A stretch of DNA of 64,000 nt. It comes from Callaeas wilsoni (lineage: Eukaryota > Chordata > Aves > Passeriformes > Callaeidae). Numbering within the stretch: position 1 is the stretch's first letter; every line of letters begins with the position of its first letter. The translations under genes and the position numbers were made by a program. Below are positions 1-13,300 of this stretch, piece by piece. The notes under the pieces are model-generated. The model did no database searches. It was not told where the DNA came from and worked only from the letters and a program-made list of their open reading frames with translations. The stretch lies in assembly GCA_013398955.1 (NCBI GenBank), contig VWPU01017707.1, forward strand, positions 310,001 to 374,000. The letters are read 5' to 3'.

Positions 1-400
1 GGGATTCCTCCAAGGAAAGGCTGAGATAATTAGGATAGTTCAGTCTTGAGAAGGCTCTGGGGAGACCTTATAGCAACATTTCGGTACCTAAACTGGGCCT
101 ATAAGAAACCTGGAGAGGGACTTTTCACAAGGGCCTGTAGTGAGAGGACATGGGAGAATGGCTTCGAACTGAGAGTGGGTTTAGATGAGATCTTAGGAAG
201 CAATTCTTCACTGTGAGGGTGGTGAGGCACTGGAATGGGTTGCCCAGAGAAGCTGTGGATGCTCCATCCTTGGAAGTGCTCAAGACCAGGTAGGATGGAG
301 CTTGGAGGAACCCAGTATAGTGAAAGGTGCCTGTGCCTATGGCAGGGGGTTGGAACTAGGTGATCTTTAGTGTCTTTTCCAACACATTCTATGATTCTAT
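1..400 (+). mobile_element. CR1 LINE, 3' end fragment (cut by window edge)
   Basis: This is the 3' part of a chicken-repeat-1 (CR1) non-LTR retrotransposon. Visible landmarks in order are a GAGAAGGCTCTGGGGAGACC block, the run 'ggaatgggttgcccagagaagctgtgga' recognisable near 234-261, a 'tggaagtgctcaagaccagg' block near 271, and the family's terminal 'ttccaacacattctatgattct' near 377-398. CR1 copies are normally truncated at the 5' end and end in a short octamer-like repeat instead of poly(A), as here. Its reading frame is not open. The true 5' end lies outside the window. Divergence from the usual CR1 3' end looks moderate, so it is an old, inactive copy. Confidence 0.93.
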
Positions 401-3400
401 TACTTTAGGTTAAAGATACTCATATTTCAGAGGAGAATCTATTCCTTTCTATTTTTTTTCCCCTCCTCCCCATCCAAAAAACCCTAAATTCACACGCTGG
501 AAAATTTTTCAAGAAGACAGTGTTTGCAAGTATATTTACTGGAAATATTCCTTTCAAAATCTTATTTTTATTGCTTAAAATAGTTTCTAAATTAAAACTT
601 GAAGGGCAAAACCCAAGAGCATGTAACAAAATGCTCAATAAACTAAAGCTTTTTTTGGGGCAGGAAAGTAAAGATTTTTCTTTCCTGTCCTAAAACCTTT
701 AAAAAAGGAAGTCTAGTTTTGTTTTAATTAAAACATTCTTTCCTCCTAGACATTTTCCGATATGACTGTACTTATTTAGCACTACTTTCCAAATACCACA
801 GAGTCATGGTCAATGCTGACATGAGGCATGCACTAACCTGTGATGGCATTTGTATGACAGTTGAATTTGTGTGAATTGCAAAAATGGAAAAAGACTACTG
901 GAAAAATTAAAATTACCACTACAGAGAAAAATCATAATATAGCCATGTAAAACTGTGAAATAAAAAGTCGGTTTACATTCACTTTTTGAGTAAGAAAAGA
1001 AGATTAAGCAGAATATTACAGAATTTCATCTTTCAGGTTGAGCTGTGCTTAGTAGCACTATCCATAATTCCAAAAGAATTTGCTCCTGTCTGTTGTTCCT
1101 CATCCCACTTTGTCTTCTGCCTGACTGGGAAGAGTTGACTGCTAAAGGGCAACAACCGGTCAGTAGGGTTCTTCTGTAGACAACAGAAAACAGCGCATAA
1201 AATGTTTATATACACACAAGTATGAGTAACGCATTGTCATAGGTAAGTGCGTTTGACCCACGTTTAGTCTATTACTGTCCAGATCCCACTAATAGTAATC
1301 TCTAGCTTCTCTAGCTCATGATAAAAATTTAGGTACTGACATTATAACTCACTGCAACGACATGCTTTTTCTTGAACAGAGTATGAAATCAAACAAAATT
1401 TGTGAAATATGGTGCTATTTTCAGGAACATTCCCTAGGGAAACCTTTCTGTTGTGTAGGGTAAATGTTTATGCACAGCATCACTGCTGATGGACCCTGAC
1501 TCTCATCAGCTGTGCCAGAACACGGAAACCTGTTATACTTCTCGATTTACTGAAAAATTAATATTCCTTGATGTGTTTTAGAGACCTTTGCTGATGTGCT
1601 CTGTTTTACAATATCACAAAAAATTCCCTGTGTACTAACCTGTTCTGCAAAACAATAGATTACTTTTGCCATGAGAATGTCACCCCTGAAACTGCTTCTG
1701 AGTGTGAGGACATCAGTTTGCCATTTTAAAGTGCATAGCATCTTGTGCACATGATGGTAAGAGCTGGCTAGGAGGTTAGGCAATCTTTCTGGATTATTCT
1801 TTTTAAAACTTATTTTTAAGTGAATCTGTAAAGTGCCCCAGAATGAAGAAATCATCCCAAAAAGAGAAGGCTGAGAAGGAGATCAAGAAATCGTCTCCTA
1901 TAAATCTACAGAGAAAAAGCTTTTCCTTCTTCTTTACCTTTTTAAATATCTCTTGTACAGTAAAGGTCACACCATACATTTGGTTGCATTTTTAAATTAT
2001 AGCAAGAGAAGTCCAGGTTACAATTTCAACCAATTAATCTGATGAAAATTAGGCCTCTCTTTACCCCTTTTTTGTCCTCAATATTCATCTTGCATTAGAT
2101 CACAGTTTCAAACCTGTGTTCAGATGGGAACAGCAATATTAAAGTTATTGATTCAGAAGATAGCAAGGAAGAAATTCTGGGTTGTTATGCTGAAGGCAAC
2201 TGAAATGAGAAACCTGTCACAAGGAAAAGGATTATCTTGTGCTTAGGAGGGATTGGAGCCTGAGAGGGTCATGCACCAAATGCACAAAAACCGTAGTCAG
2301 AGACATCACCTATAACTATGCCATTAAAGGTGTCATTGCCGAATGAGGATCTGTCTTAATCCTGGAGGTTTTAGAGAAGTGGAAATACACAGACCCAGGT
2401 GTACAATCAAGACTCCTTAGAGCAGCTGTTGACTAATTTGTGCAATTTAAGTTGTCTTACATGTCACAATTTGTACCCAGACTCACACTTCTCAGACTGC
2501 GGTGCTGTGTGAACATACCATGTGCTTGCTGTTGCATAGTGGGTCTTAAATTTGCTTGGATAATACACAGTCAGAACAGACAAATTGGTTAAGTAGCCTC
2601 GAGATAGTTACCCTCAGAGGTACTGGCAGTTAATTACTTTCTCTTATAATGTATCAGAGATATAATGTAATCCTTCAGGGCAGAGAAGATGGTGGGTTCC
2701 TTTCTTTTTTTGGAGTGGACACCTGGGATCGCCTCAACATGTGTGGTTGCCACCCACACTTTCCTCTGGGCAACCTCACATCTGCCCTTGGCATATATAT
2801 TGCATTTTACATTCCCCTGAGGCCTGTGTTAATACTTTTCTTGTATTAGGTGCTATCCATACGTGCAGAGAAAGGACAAGGACAACACAAACCCGAAGCC
2901 CCTAAGAAGGAATATGGCCATTATACTGCACTGTCATGTTCAACGCACTGAGCTCTTAAAAATGATGGCAAAGAGCTCATCAAAATACATCAAAAAGCTA
3001 TAAGTTTATTAGTTTGGAATAAAAGTTGTTTTAAAATAGACCAACTATCAGCACCAGAAGATTGTGTGTTCTACTTGAGCAGTGAATATTTCAGAAAAAA
3101 TAAACCTTGTTAAAAATATTAATCAGTGACTATGTGACAGGACTTGTCATTTTGCATCAAATGCTACAAATTTTCACTCTCTATCAATAAACATAATCTG
3201 TTATGAAACTGCATTATCTTACTGTGCTTCAATTAATTATATTAAAAATATTTAGAGCAAGTATTTGTCATATTTGTCACTTTATGACAAACTGACAGAC
3301 TAGAAGTCGTATTACATAAAGACACTGGTGTGATGGTGATGAACAAGATATTTTCAGACTTCTTAAAAACCCAAAGCATCTAGAGGGCCAGAAAAGTGAA

Positions 3401-6400
3401 ACCAAATCGACCCCCATGACTGTCCTTAGATAATTTGACAAATAGTACGAGTGAGATGAGTTTAAAGGGGCTTAAAGTGCCTGGAAATAAAAACTATGAT
3501 GAAAAAAAGAGGTTTGTAGCTGTTTGGGCAACTGGTAAATAGCTGCCCAAATGCCAGCCTGGCACAACCTCAATGCACAAGGCCCAACAGGACTGCTGTG
3601 CTGCCTGAGAGTCATTCACACCCCAAACTTGGTATAAGAGGTTCTTTGGGTAGAATGATCACCATCACTTTTCCATGATGGAGAAATACTAACTGCCTCT
3701 TTTGGCACAGGAACAGGTCTGGGTTCAGAAGAGATGAGGCTACATAGAAATCATGTATGGGGTACAGTCACTAAGGAAAAATCCCCCCAGACTTGTTCAT
3801 ACTAACACCATCTTATATCCAGTGTTGGGCATTCCTGCACTCCTAAGCAGCAACTTTTATTCACACACTTCAGAACGAATCAGTGGCAAGTGCAAGAGAT
3901 GGCACAAACATGTCCTTTGGTGTAGTTATGCAACAGAGACATTTCAGAATGAATTATTCTAAAGAGATAAACTTCCAAAAACTGCCTAGAGAAATCCAGC
4001 ATACAAACCAACATTTAAGTACTGAATATGAGAAAACACCCAGAAAACTGAGACCAGATATAGATATTATTTTTGTTGTTGTTTTAGTGCTTATCCTTCA
4101 GTATCTGAAGCAAAAATTCACTAGGTGAGGAAGAAAAATATATCAGCCAAATGAAACAGTCTTCGCAAACCATTTTCCTTACATTACAAAGGAAAACTAG
4201 ATGTATTCATGCTGTTCAGATGCGTTCTTCAGGTACTTGCCAGGTAAGAAAATTGGTTACAAAATTCACTAGTGGCACAGCAGAAGAAACAGTCACACCA
4301 CTTTCGTCTATGCAGCATTCATTAAACTTGGAGCAGCTTAGGCTGCCAAAAGAGGAAAAGTTTGAAGAGACTGTATTGATATCCAAGATAAACCATTCAC
4401 AGGGGATGTAGGTTTCTTGATATGTTCTTATTTTCCATCAATCAGCTCCATTTAATAGGTCTTAAGTAAACATTGCAAAAGCAAGGCACTTTTAAATATT
4501 GGTATTGTAAATGGAAGAGGTTATACCAAGCACATGTGTCCAAGAACATATTTACTGTAAATTGATCCATTTGAGTAGATACAGAGGGTTTTAGCCCACT
4601 GGAAGAGAAAGAACACTTTGATTTTCTCAGATATCTTATCAGGGAGAAGATCCCTTTCCATCAGAGTCATAATTGCATGCTAGTAGATATACTAAATATA
4701 TGCTCCCAGGAAGGATTACTGAGTAAGCATTTACTATTAATGTTGCTGATAAAACATGGCTAAATTATTTTATAGCACAAGAAACACCTGAGGGCAAGGG
4801 GAGAAAACTGCTTTTTAAGTCACCCATGGCACATTAATGGGGCTTATTTAAGTGAAGTGCTGAGTGGTGATAGAAAGGGAATTTTGATGAAGTGCTCAAG
4901 CTCTGTTTACTGTCCTCTCTAGCACTGGGGACAACAGAATTACTTAGAGAAAAGGAACTGTGAAGAGTATGAGTAGTAGCAGTATAAAACCTGGAATACT
5001 TTGCAAATAAATAAAATAAGTGCATCATCCAGCTTGCCGAGAATTAACAACCTCTTTCTACACTTCCCATTTGTATTAGCTCATTCTAAACAGAGATGAC
5101 CGTTGTACTTTGGTGTCTAGATGTTGCATCCTTTGGTGGATGCAAGTATCTTAATTCTTAATTGGTGAAGTAAGATTTTGTTCATATTTAAGCAGTTAAT
5201 GTTCCTTTTTACATCCCTTTGGGAAGCTCAGCATGGACATCAGTTTCCTTGCTGATAATCGGCACTGCATGCCTTGTGTATGTACATCATACACGAGTAT
5301 ACACCACCCTATCAGCAGTTCTGAACAAATTAACTCACCCTGAAGATATCTGCAATTTTCATTGCTGCTCTCCACCAATTTAACCTACATGAATTGTATC
5401 TACCACCTTTGTGCTGGTTGCTGCCAATAATGGAGGGATCTAAGAACCAGTGAAAAGTATTTAAAACTCAGTAATGCTTCCTCAGGAAGATGGTCTTAAT
5501 ATCAACAAGACGTTCAAAACAAGCAAAAACCCCAATGCATCCTGTCTACATCTCACATATTATTGGAACCCTTAAATACCATTTGTCTGGTAAGTGTTAC
5601 TTCGAGAAACAAGAACACTGACACTTGGGAGATTATTTAGAAAGCATATGAACTGATTTAATGGTGTTCCAGGAAAAGAGCAGCAGACAATTAACATCAG
5701 CCCAAACCTTTGCTTACTAAAACCTTGAGACCTGTATGATTCCAACTTTAGCCAATAAAATCTGAAAAATCTTCAGAATTGATTGTCCAAAACTGAAAGC
5801 TATAATTCTCCAGTATACAGAGAAGGACAATTTAGAAATTTTCCAGACAGCTTCATATAAGTCTATTCAATTATAAAAAGCTATTTTTCAAAGAGAAAAA
5901 ACTCTGCACTGTGGACTGTTATCTACTGTACTTATCACTCTGAGATTGTAGTTTATCTTTTTGTTCCATACCTTACAGATACAGAGAGATAGCTAGACCT
6001 TCACAGCCAAAAAAATCAAACTCTCATCTATTTGAGAACCTAATTCCTGCAGTTTATAGCCTGAAAAATGCTATAAACATACACTGAAATTAAGGGTTTT
6101 CTATGTGAGAGAGCTGTTACAGAGCTGTAAGATTAGGGCCTGATGTAATTTATCATTCCATTACAAAATCTGTATTCTATATTCAGAGTGCTCCAAGAAT
6201 TTGCTTAGCTGCAAGTTATTACACTATGACAATGCCCTTAGGAAGAGATGAGGAAGCAATTCCTGTGTGACTCAGGTCCCTTCTCTTTGCTCTTAAAGCC
6301 TCAAAGAACTCAAGCTGGACCACACTGCCAATGCTTTCATAAAAAAAAAAAGCAGTATTTGCAGCGTGGTGGAGAGACTACATCAAAGAAATTCTGCTAT

Positions 6401-9400
6401 GGTGAAGTTTTAGTAGAAGCTCCCCAGCTCCCCATTGAACAGCACAGCTTTGGTGACACCCACAAGATAGTTAAACGTCCCTGCTTCAGACTGCCAGAGG
6501 AGCACTTCCCTGCCTTCCTGAAGCCTAAGGGAACACACAGCGCTGGGCTGCTTGGGCCACTGAGGCAGTCAGGGAACCCCGTGCTGAAATGGTGGTGGGG
6601 AGGGACACTTTGGCACCCTATAAACTACTGGAAGAGAAAGTAGCAAGGAGAAAAGTTGAGTGAATAGTCCAGAGAGAGCAGAGCGTCTGAGCGCTGCCTC
6701 AAAGCTTCCCATGCCCTGGGAGGGTTAGTGATGTCTTTGTTTCTGTCACATTTGAGGAAACAGACTTTGTGGAAATTCCTTCCAGCTAGAGACAGGCTGT
6801 GCTCATACATGTGACTGAGATAGTCTCTGTTCCCTTCCAAATGCAGTCAAACCTACGTGGCCACAAACAGTGACTAATTGTTTGGGCCAAAGGGGCAAGG
6901 ATATAAACGAGCTATTTCTCATTACAGTGTAAGAAAATATTGATTACACATACACAGAAGGCAAATACTAGTCATGCTGGTATTCTCAAGTCTCCACACT
7001 GAGCTTGTCTGGTATACATTCATTATTTTTACAAGTTCAAACTATGACTGTTTTCCCAATTGACAAATATGGGATAAAAACATAATAAACAAAGTAGATT
7101 TGCGTTGGTATTATTAATGAATTGGCAACAACTGTCTCTGTGCCATTCATCTCCCAACATCTGTTTATATTTTATTTTAAATCTGTAAAAACATTGCTTT
7201 GTAATCCCTTGATCTGTACAGTAATTTCCTTTTGTTCCAAGCCGTTAGAGGTATCTTTGAACTACTCAGGGGGAAGACAGACAAAAAACCAACCAAAAAA
7301 CAAAGACTACTTGTCTATTCCTTCAAGACAAGACCACTTTCATCAAAAAAAATGAACATCATAAAGAATGAACACCAAAATGAAAGCAAAAAAACAAAGG
7401 TGGATGAACTCTGTACTGCAATAGGATAAAAGTCAGGATGTTTGTGGAAAACTATCAGTCATTATTGTTTTAAATTGCTCTTGATTTGTGCAAAGGAACA
7501 GACCGAGTCAGCCGCTCCTAATCTTTCTCTGGAGTTATCTTGTGCATTTATTTGCTGCTCTCTGGCTCACTAGGAATTCTGCTCACTGTTTGTCACAGCC
7601 AGGAACAAGTCTGTTAAGCTCACCCCTTGTTGATAAGTAGGCGTTGTTGCTTATGGATATCCTGTTGCGTTGGCCTCCTGGAGTCCAGGATTTTCTTATT
7701 GTTCAAGCCACAGTGATTTCAGGGCAGTGCTCTTTATGAAATACAATGCTATTTGAAAATTTGTCAATATGGGTTCTAAAAATAACCGAGGTACGAGCAA
7801 GTACAAATAGCCTTCTCTCGATTTACTTCTCTATAACAACTGTGTAACCGGAAAAAAGAAAAAAAATCTTTAAAAACTAGAGTGAGAAGTCAGTGCCTCA
7901 GCTTGTGATTTATTGTACTGCTGAAGAGATTAGAGACAATGCCCACTTTTGAAACAATGCACACAGGCAAATGACGTATTCATTACACCACTGGAAGAGC
8001 CAAATAAACCATGCCCAACAAGGAAAGTATTGTCAGGAAAGAGAATAACATCAAAAGATCTCTGGGCCAGCAAGTCCAAGTCAGAATAGTTCAAATATTC
8101 CAAAAGAAACAAACAAGATTTACGGTTTTCTAAAGTTACAAAATGCCCAAAACTTGTGTTCTGATGAAAGCATGTGCCTTTGGAAGAGCTGCATAAAGAA
8201 GATTATTAAAACACCTACTTAAATTGTAGCATATTTATGCATATATTTGATTTGAACATACCTTTTGGGATTGAATGGACACTTCTAGATACTTGTCTGA
8301 ATGACTAATATTGTGTAAGCCTCACACTACAAAGCATTCAGAGAATTCCATAAATATGAAATACACTAAATTATGCTTTTAAAAATAAGAATAATTAAAA
8401 ACCCCAACCAACTAGCCCACTTTTATAGATCGATGTCCTCTTTATTTCCCTGCTCCATGAAGCATATGACATTCAAGGGAAGGCTGGAGAGAGAGACAGA
8501 GTAACCTAAAAGGGACAAAAGAAGAACAAGAAGCATTGTTGAGGGAAACAGGGAAAGAAATGAGAGGCTTCAATCTAAACAAAAACAGAGAGAAAGACTT
8601 GGAAAGAATTTCAGCAAAGAGGTATGTTTAATTGCCTACAGCCCCAGGAGAGGTAATTTATGTGCCAAGAAGTTATGGAGGTTTTATGTGCCTATTAGTC
8701 TGCTATTCAATTAAAAAATGTGTACTTACCATGGCAACCTCTATGTCTCACAATACACATGCTAATTCTAAGATATCTCTATAGAGCACCTCCTTAAAGA
8801 AACATATACCACAGCACCAGCCACAGTCTAGATTTCCAGCACACTAAGAGGCAGTAAAAGGAACAGCCCATACAAAATTTTGGAATTATAGGCTTGAGAG
8901 AAGGATGGGTAATCTTACTGTACTGTTACCAACTCCATATGGGAACCCAGCAGTGTAATGCATGCGTGCAGTGCATTGCTGCACCTTAGGGCAGCTCACC
9001 ATACAATCTTGCCAGCATTTCCCTTCTTGCCCACTGAGATAATGCTCTTACGCTTTGAAACGGTGCTGCTTTTCCTCTGGGATCTGCTTTGGACTGGCTG
9101 ACTAATTCCTTAGGCCCTGCTTCCACTGAAGCTGTGTAAGCTTTCAGTTGTACTCTCCTGTATTTAAAGCCTGCCAGGACATGCACCTTCCCTTTGTTTC
9201 AGCCTTTGCTGCCTGGGAATTCCCTTTCTCACCAGCCCACGTCAGATCTCCCTGTTCTCAACAGGCATTGTCCTTCTCCCTGTTCCTTATTTGAGCTTCC
9301 CATGACAACAAGTATTGGCAAGGCTGATTTTCCACTCAACAGCTTACTTCTTTCAGAGGAGCAGTATCTGTTGCCAAAATTCTTGGTCAGACACATGTAA

Positions 9401-9814
9401 TTAGTGGATCAAAGCATTTGTCACATACACGACCTTGGGAACGAACCACCTTCAAAAAAATGTGTGCATTGCATCCATAACTTTTAAGTATTACGGAATA
9501 TTTCAATGCAATCCTTCTGAAAGTAAAAAAAAGAAAGCATTGAGGTGATAACGTACATTTCCAATAGCTTTTATGTAACTAGTTGCTTGTCATAATCATC
9601 TTCCTCCCTTTCACTGACTAGTGAATGCATATCAGATCACTCTTCTCATGGCCATGGAACACAGTAGTCCTCTTTGCTTGTCTACAGCTCATTTAGGGCT
9701 AGTGGTAAAGCACACAGAATACAAAAAAAGGAATGCATCACCTTGTGTAAAGTTCCGGATTTGTTGAGGATTAAGCCTCAATCACATTTCAAAGACGTTT
9801 TGCTTATTTCCTTG
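401..9814. other. Non-coding stretch, no recognised gene
   Basis: I see no gene in this 9.4-kb stretch. The longest open frame (6248-6643 plus, 131 codons) has no recognisable domain, includes a lysine run encoded by an A12-like tract, and is compatible with chance. Small structures seen are an 8-bp inverted repeat TTTGGGCA/TGCCCAAA at 3523-3530 and 3544-3551, and an A-rich patch at about 7259-7400. No LINE or LTR signature was recognised here. Confidence 0.6.
9811..9814. repeat. Target-site duplication CTTG, left copy
   Basis: The four bases CTTG directly precede the LTR that starts with TGTCATGG at 9815. The same four bases follow its end at 10393-10396. Four-base duplications are typical of gammaretrovirus-like (class I) integrations. 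Confidence 0.7.
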
Positions 9815-9944
9815 TGTCATGGTTTAACCTCAGCTGGTGACTAAGCACCACAGAGCACCTTGCTCACCACCCTCTGCCCCTTGCTGAGGTGGGGGGAGAA
9901 TCAGAAGGGTAAAAGAGAAAATTTGTGGGATGATATGAAGACAA

Positions 9945-9950
9945 TTTAAT
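9945..9950 (-). terminator. LTR polyadenylation signal ATTAAA
   Basis: Minus-strand ATTAAA, a common variant of AATAAA, sits downstream of the LTR TATA box and before the end of the element, as expected for the R region. Whether it is used cannot be told. Confidence 0.55.
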
Positions 9951-10134
9951 AGGGAAAGCAAAAGCCACTAACACCAGCAAAACGAACAAAAAAAGGCATT
10001 CATTCAGCACTTCCCATGGAGGCAGGGGTTCAGCCATTCCCAAGAAGGCAGGGCCTCATCACACATGGTTACATGAAAACACAAAAATGCCACCAGTCTG
10101 CATGTGCCACTCCCTTCCTCCTATTTCCCCCATC

Positions 10135-10140
10135 TTTATA
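10135..10140 (-). promoter_or_regulatory. TATA box of the solo LTR
   Basis: Read on the minus strand the sequence is GCATATAAAG, at the position expected for the U3 promoter of this LTR, about 250 bp into the element and about 190 bp before its ATTAAA signal. Any transcript would run toward lower coordinates. Confidence 0.7.
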
Positions 10141-10392
10141 TGCTGAGTGTGATGTTGTGGAATATCCATGTTGTCAGTTCGGGTCAGCTGTCCTGGCTAT
10201 GTCCTCTCACAATTCCTTCACTGGTGGGGTGGTACGAGGAGCACAAAAAGGCCTGGACACTGTGTAAGCCCTGCTCAGCAATTACTGAAACATCCCTGTG
10301 GTATCAACACTCTTTCCAACACAAACCCCAAACACAGCCCCATACTAGCTGCTGTGGAGAAAGTTAACTCTGTCCCATTCCAACCCAGCACA

Positions 10393-10396
10393 CTTG
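10393..10396. repeat. Target-site duplication CTTG, right copy
   Basis: Directly follows the terminal ACA of the LTR and matches 9811-9814 exactly. The next bases (GGC) do not extend the match in the same alignment, so the duplication is four bases. Confidence 0.7.
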
Positions 10397-13300
10397 GCTT
10401 TCCCTAATAACTAGCAAACAATTTATTAGTTACTGTCTTTAAACACAGAATATTTGCACTAAAGTTTTGGAGGTCCCAGACTGTTTTCTGCGTGTAAGCA
10501 CTTCAGAGGCATATACTATGAGAAAATTCATATGAAATCACCAGTTCAAATAATTTCTAATCATAAACAATGTCCTAGAAGTCTTTTTCTTTTGCAACAC
10601 TTACAACAGGCCCAGTCCCATTCTTTTTGGTAGGAAAATACCTGTTAGGTTTAGGGAAGCACAAACCATCACTGCCCTGGGAGGAGCAGGTACTTTAAAC
10701 ACTACAACTGATGAATGCATGGCTTCATTTGATACTTTCACCTGACATCAACAGAGCACAATGAAACAGCAACAAACTAAAATTTCAAATTTATGCAGAT
10801 TTTGGTTTTTAAGTGTAAAGTTTTACTCACATTTCTGAGGTAGTGTCAGGCTATTGTTCCTCACAACAGTAGCAGCAAAAGCACACCAAATTCACATCAC
10901 TTATCCAACGCTCATGAGAGGGGCAACAATCTCATTTAAATCTTCTCTGTCCTGAAAGTTTCCCAAAATGTGAATAAACAGCAAGCTGTCTGGCTTCTCT
11001 GGTAGGTAATGAGCCTTGATGGCCACCTGGTAGCTTATCACCAGCTTACTCATGTCAACTGTGAGGGACAAGCACTCACACTTGGGGTGAGATAGGCTCA
11101 CCCAGTAATAAAATTTTTTCTTTTCTTTCCTCTCCCTTGCCCCCTCCACCCACTGTTTTTCTCCTCATCAGATTAGACTGCCTAAAATGCAGAATAAAAT
11201 TATGATGTGTGGGTTGAATTCCAGATAAATGCTGTTGGTCACTTCCTACAAGGTATACCTCCCCTCAGTGCTTGTCTTGATGCTGTGAGGACATCTTCAG
11301 AGGAAAGGAAAATATTTTCCTGACAGATGAGAAATGCACAATTCACTGTGTAATGCAAACTGCACATTTGGAACTCTAATCTAACCAAGGAAAAGTTTTG
11401 AAGATGTTTGATATGAGTGTGCTGTACAAGTATAGTGCAACTTTTCTCACTCAAGGGAGGAACAGATCTGAGCTGCCTTCTCACATGATGGATGTGTGTG
11501 ATTTTCATGAGCAAGCTACAGTGTCCTTTTTGTATTACAACTCTGGGATCCTGAGAGGGGAATGTAGCTAAAAGCATCAATTTTGATACAAATCCTTTAT
11601 GGTCTTTAAATTGGGCACTGCCACTTTAATAAGCCACACCTGGTTAAGATTCGTGTTCTGCTGAATTCCTCCTGCTGTAATGAGCCCTGAACATCAGGCT
11701 GAGGCTGTGATCAAGACAATACAATTAATCACCAGACCGTGCACAATTTCAGTAACATGAAAATTGCACGCAGTTAGATTTTCTAAGTAAAACTAATATT
11801 TCATGCAGGGGAAAGGGTGAAGTTTCAGTGCATAACAAAAAAGAATTTCAGAGGTTTAAAAAAACCTGGCAGTCAGCAGGGCCACGTGAAGGTGAATGCA
11901 TAAATCAAATAAGTATACCATCTGTTACAGAAAACTTAACGGGAATTAAGTGGCCCATATTTTCTAAAAATATCTTTCTTCACAGTGTGCAGAAGCACTG
12001 AATATCTAAGGAGGAATACTGGAATTGGACTTTAATTAGGAAACTTTGAGTTTTGAATACAACATGAGCTTAGTCAAACTATCAGGAAGATAAGCTTATT
12101 AGGAGAGAAATAGGAATGAATATTTGCATGGCAAAAAAATAGATCTGTCCGGTGGGAGGAAGAGGGGGGATTAAAAACCTGTAGTGGCCCCATTTTCAGT
12201 ATTTTTTCAGCTGCAGCTTAAGGTGTCACAGTGAGACACAAACAGTGACAGACAGGCCAGGGCCAACTTCTGGGAGACTTTCTACTCTGATGTTATCTAA
12301 AATACACTGGTCATTTCAGCATCTTGAAAATTCACAACCAGAAAGTTTCCAGTGCATTTGAAAGTATATTTCCATGCAGCAGTTGTTTCTGTCTAATTGC
12401 AGTATTCACCAGAAACCCATTCAAAGTGCAGAGACAAAATGCAATTGTCATCTCTCTTCAGGCTCATCTCCAATGCCAGCTAGTGGGAAGGCACAACTTC
12501 TGGAGAGCACTGGTAGCTCCTTTCTTTCTTTTCCCCATTAAAAGAGAAGCATTTTAATTTGTTTTCTCTACCATTGGGTTATAAAATCTTCAGGGGTCTT
12601 TTTTTTCTTTTTCCCTAGGAGGTTGCACATCTCTAATCAAGGAATCTAAAAGTCCTGCATCTAAGCACAAAAATAATAAAGATTAAAAACAGCAGGCAAA
12701 ACTAAAAACTTTATATAGGAGTGGAACAACAAAGACAGACTTCCTCAGAGAGGAGATGTATATATAGTGGTCCAAGAGTTGATGTAAAACCTAAAGAGAA
12801 TAGATTAAACGTGATGATATAACTAAATGTTTTAGGGAAACGATTTTCAGATGATGCAATTGAGAAGGGAGAGAGAAAGTAAAAGAATAAAAGGAGTGAC
12901 GCAGAAAAGGCAAAATGACACACAGACAGACAATAAACAAAATGCATATTTAAAAGTAGCAAAAAGGCTCATTTTGAGGGAATAATAAATTGATGTTTAA
13001 AAATGAAGCAAAATAAAATAGAAGTTTCCATTCCTTGTACTGCCACTTGTCTGCTCCACCTTTCAATTTCTTCTGCTCCCCCCCCTCAATCTTACCTTCT
13101 CTACAGATACTCTCAACTCTCTTGGTAAGGATCTTTTATATATTTTTGCAATGTCTAACAAAATAAAGCCTTTCTCTCAGCTTGTGCCTCTTTATATTAC
13201 TGTAGCACAAACAGTGAAGAGCAGTAATGGTAATAGTTGGGAAAGCTGCTCAATAATTTTTCATCTTAACATTTTTAACAGAAAATGGCAGTTCTGTGAC

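Larger units (their letters stand above)
9815..10392 (-). mobile_element. Solo LTR of an avian endogenous retrovirus (578 bp)
   Basis: A single long terminal repeat without internal retroviral sequence. On the plus strand it starts TGTCATGGTTTAAC and ends CCAGCACA, so the ends are TGT...ACA. Sense is the minus strand: there it begins TGTGCTGGGTTGGAATGGG, has a TATAAA box at 10140-10135 (within GCATATAAAGATGGGGG), and an ATTAAA polyadenylation signal at 9950-9945. It resembles an LTR family widespread in bird genomes (from memory of TGTGCTGG...GAGTTAA...GCATATAAAG landmarks). The element is bounded by CTTG on both sides, which fits recombination between two LTRs that removed the internal genes. 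No gag, pol or env lies nearby. The four-base duplication points to a class I virus, but the class assignment is tentative. Confidence 0.9.

Noticed and set aside
6248..6643. 131-codon open frame as a gene
   Set aside because: No recognisable motif, contains a simple A-run encoding lysines, and its length is within the chance range.
10016..10407. Three overlapping plus-strand open frames of 79-87 codons
   Set aside because: They lie in the antisense strand of the solo LTR (9815-10392).
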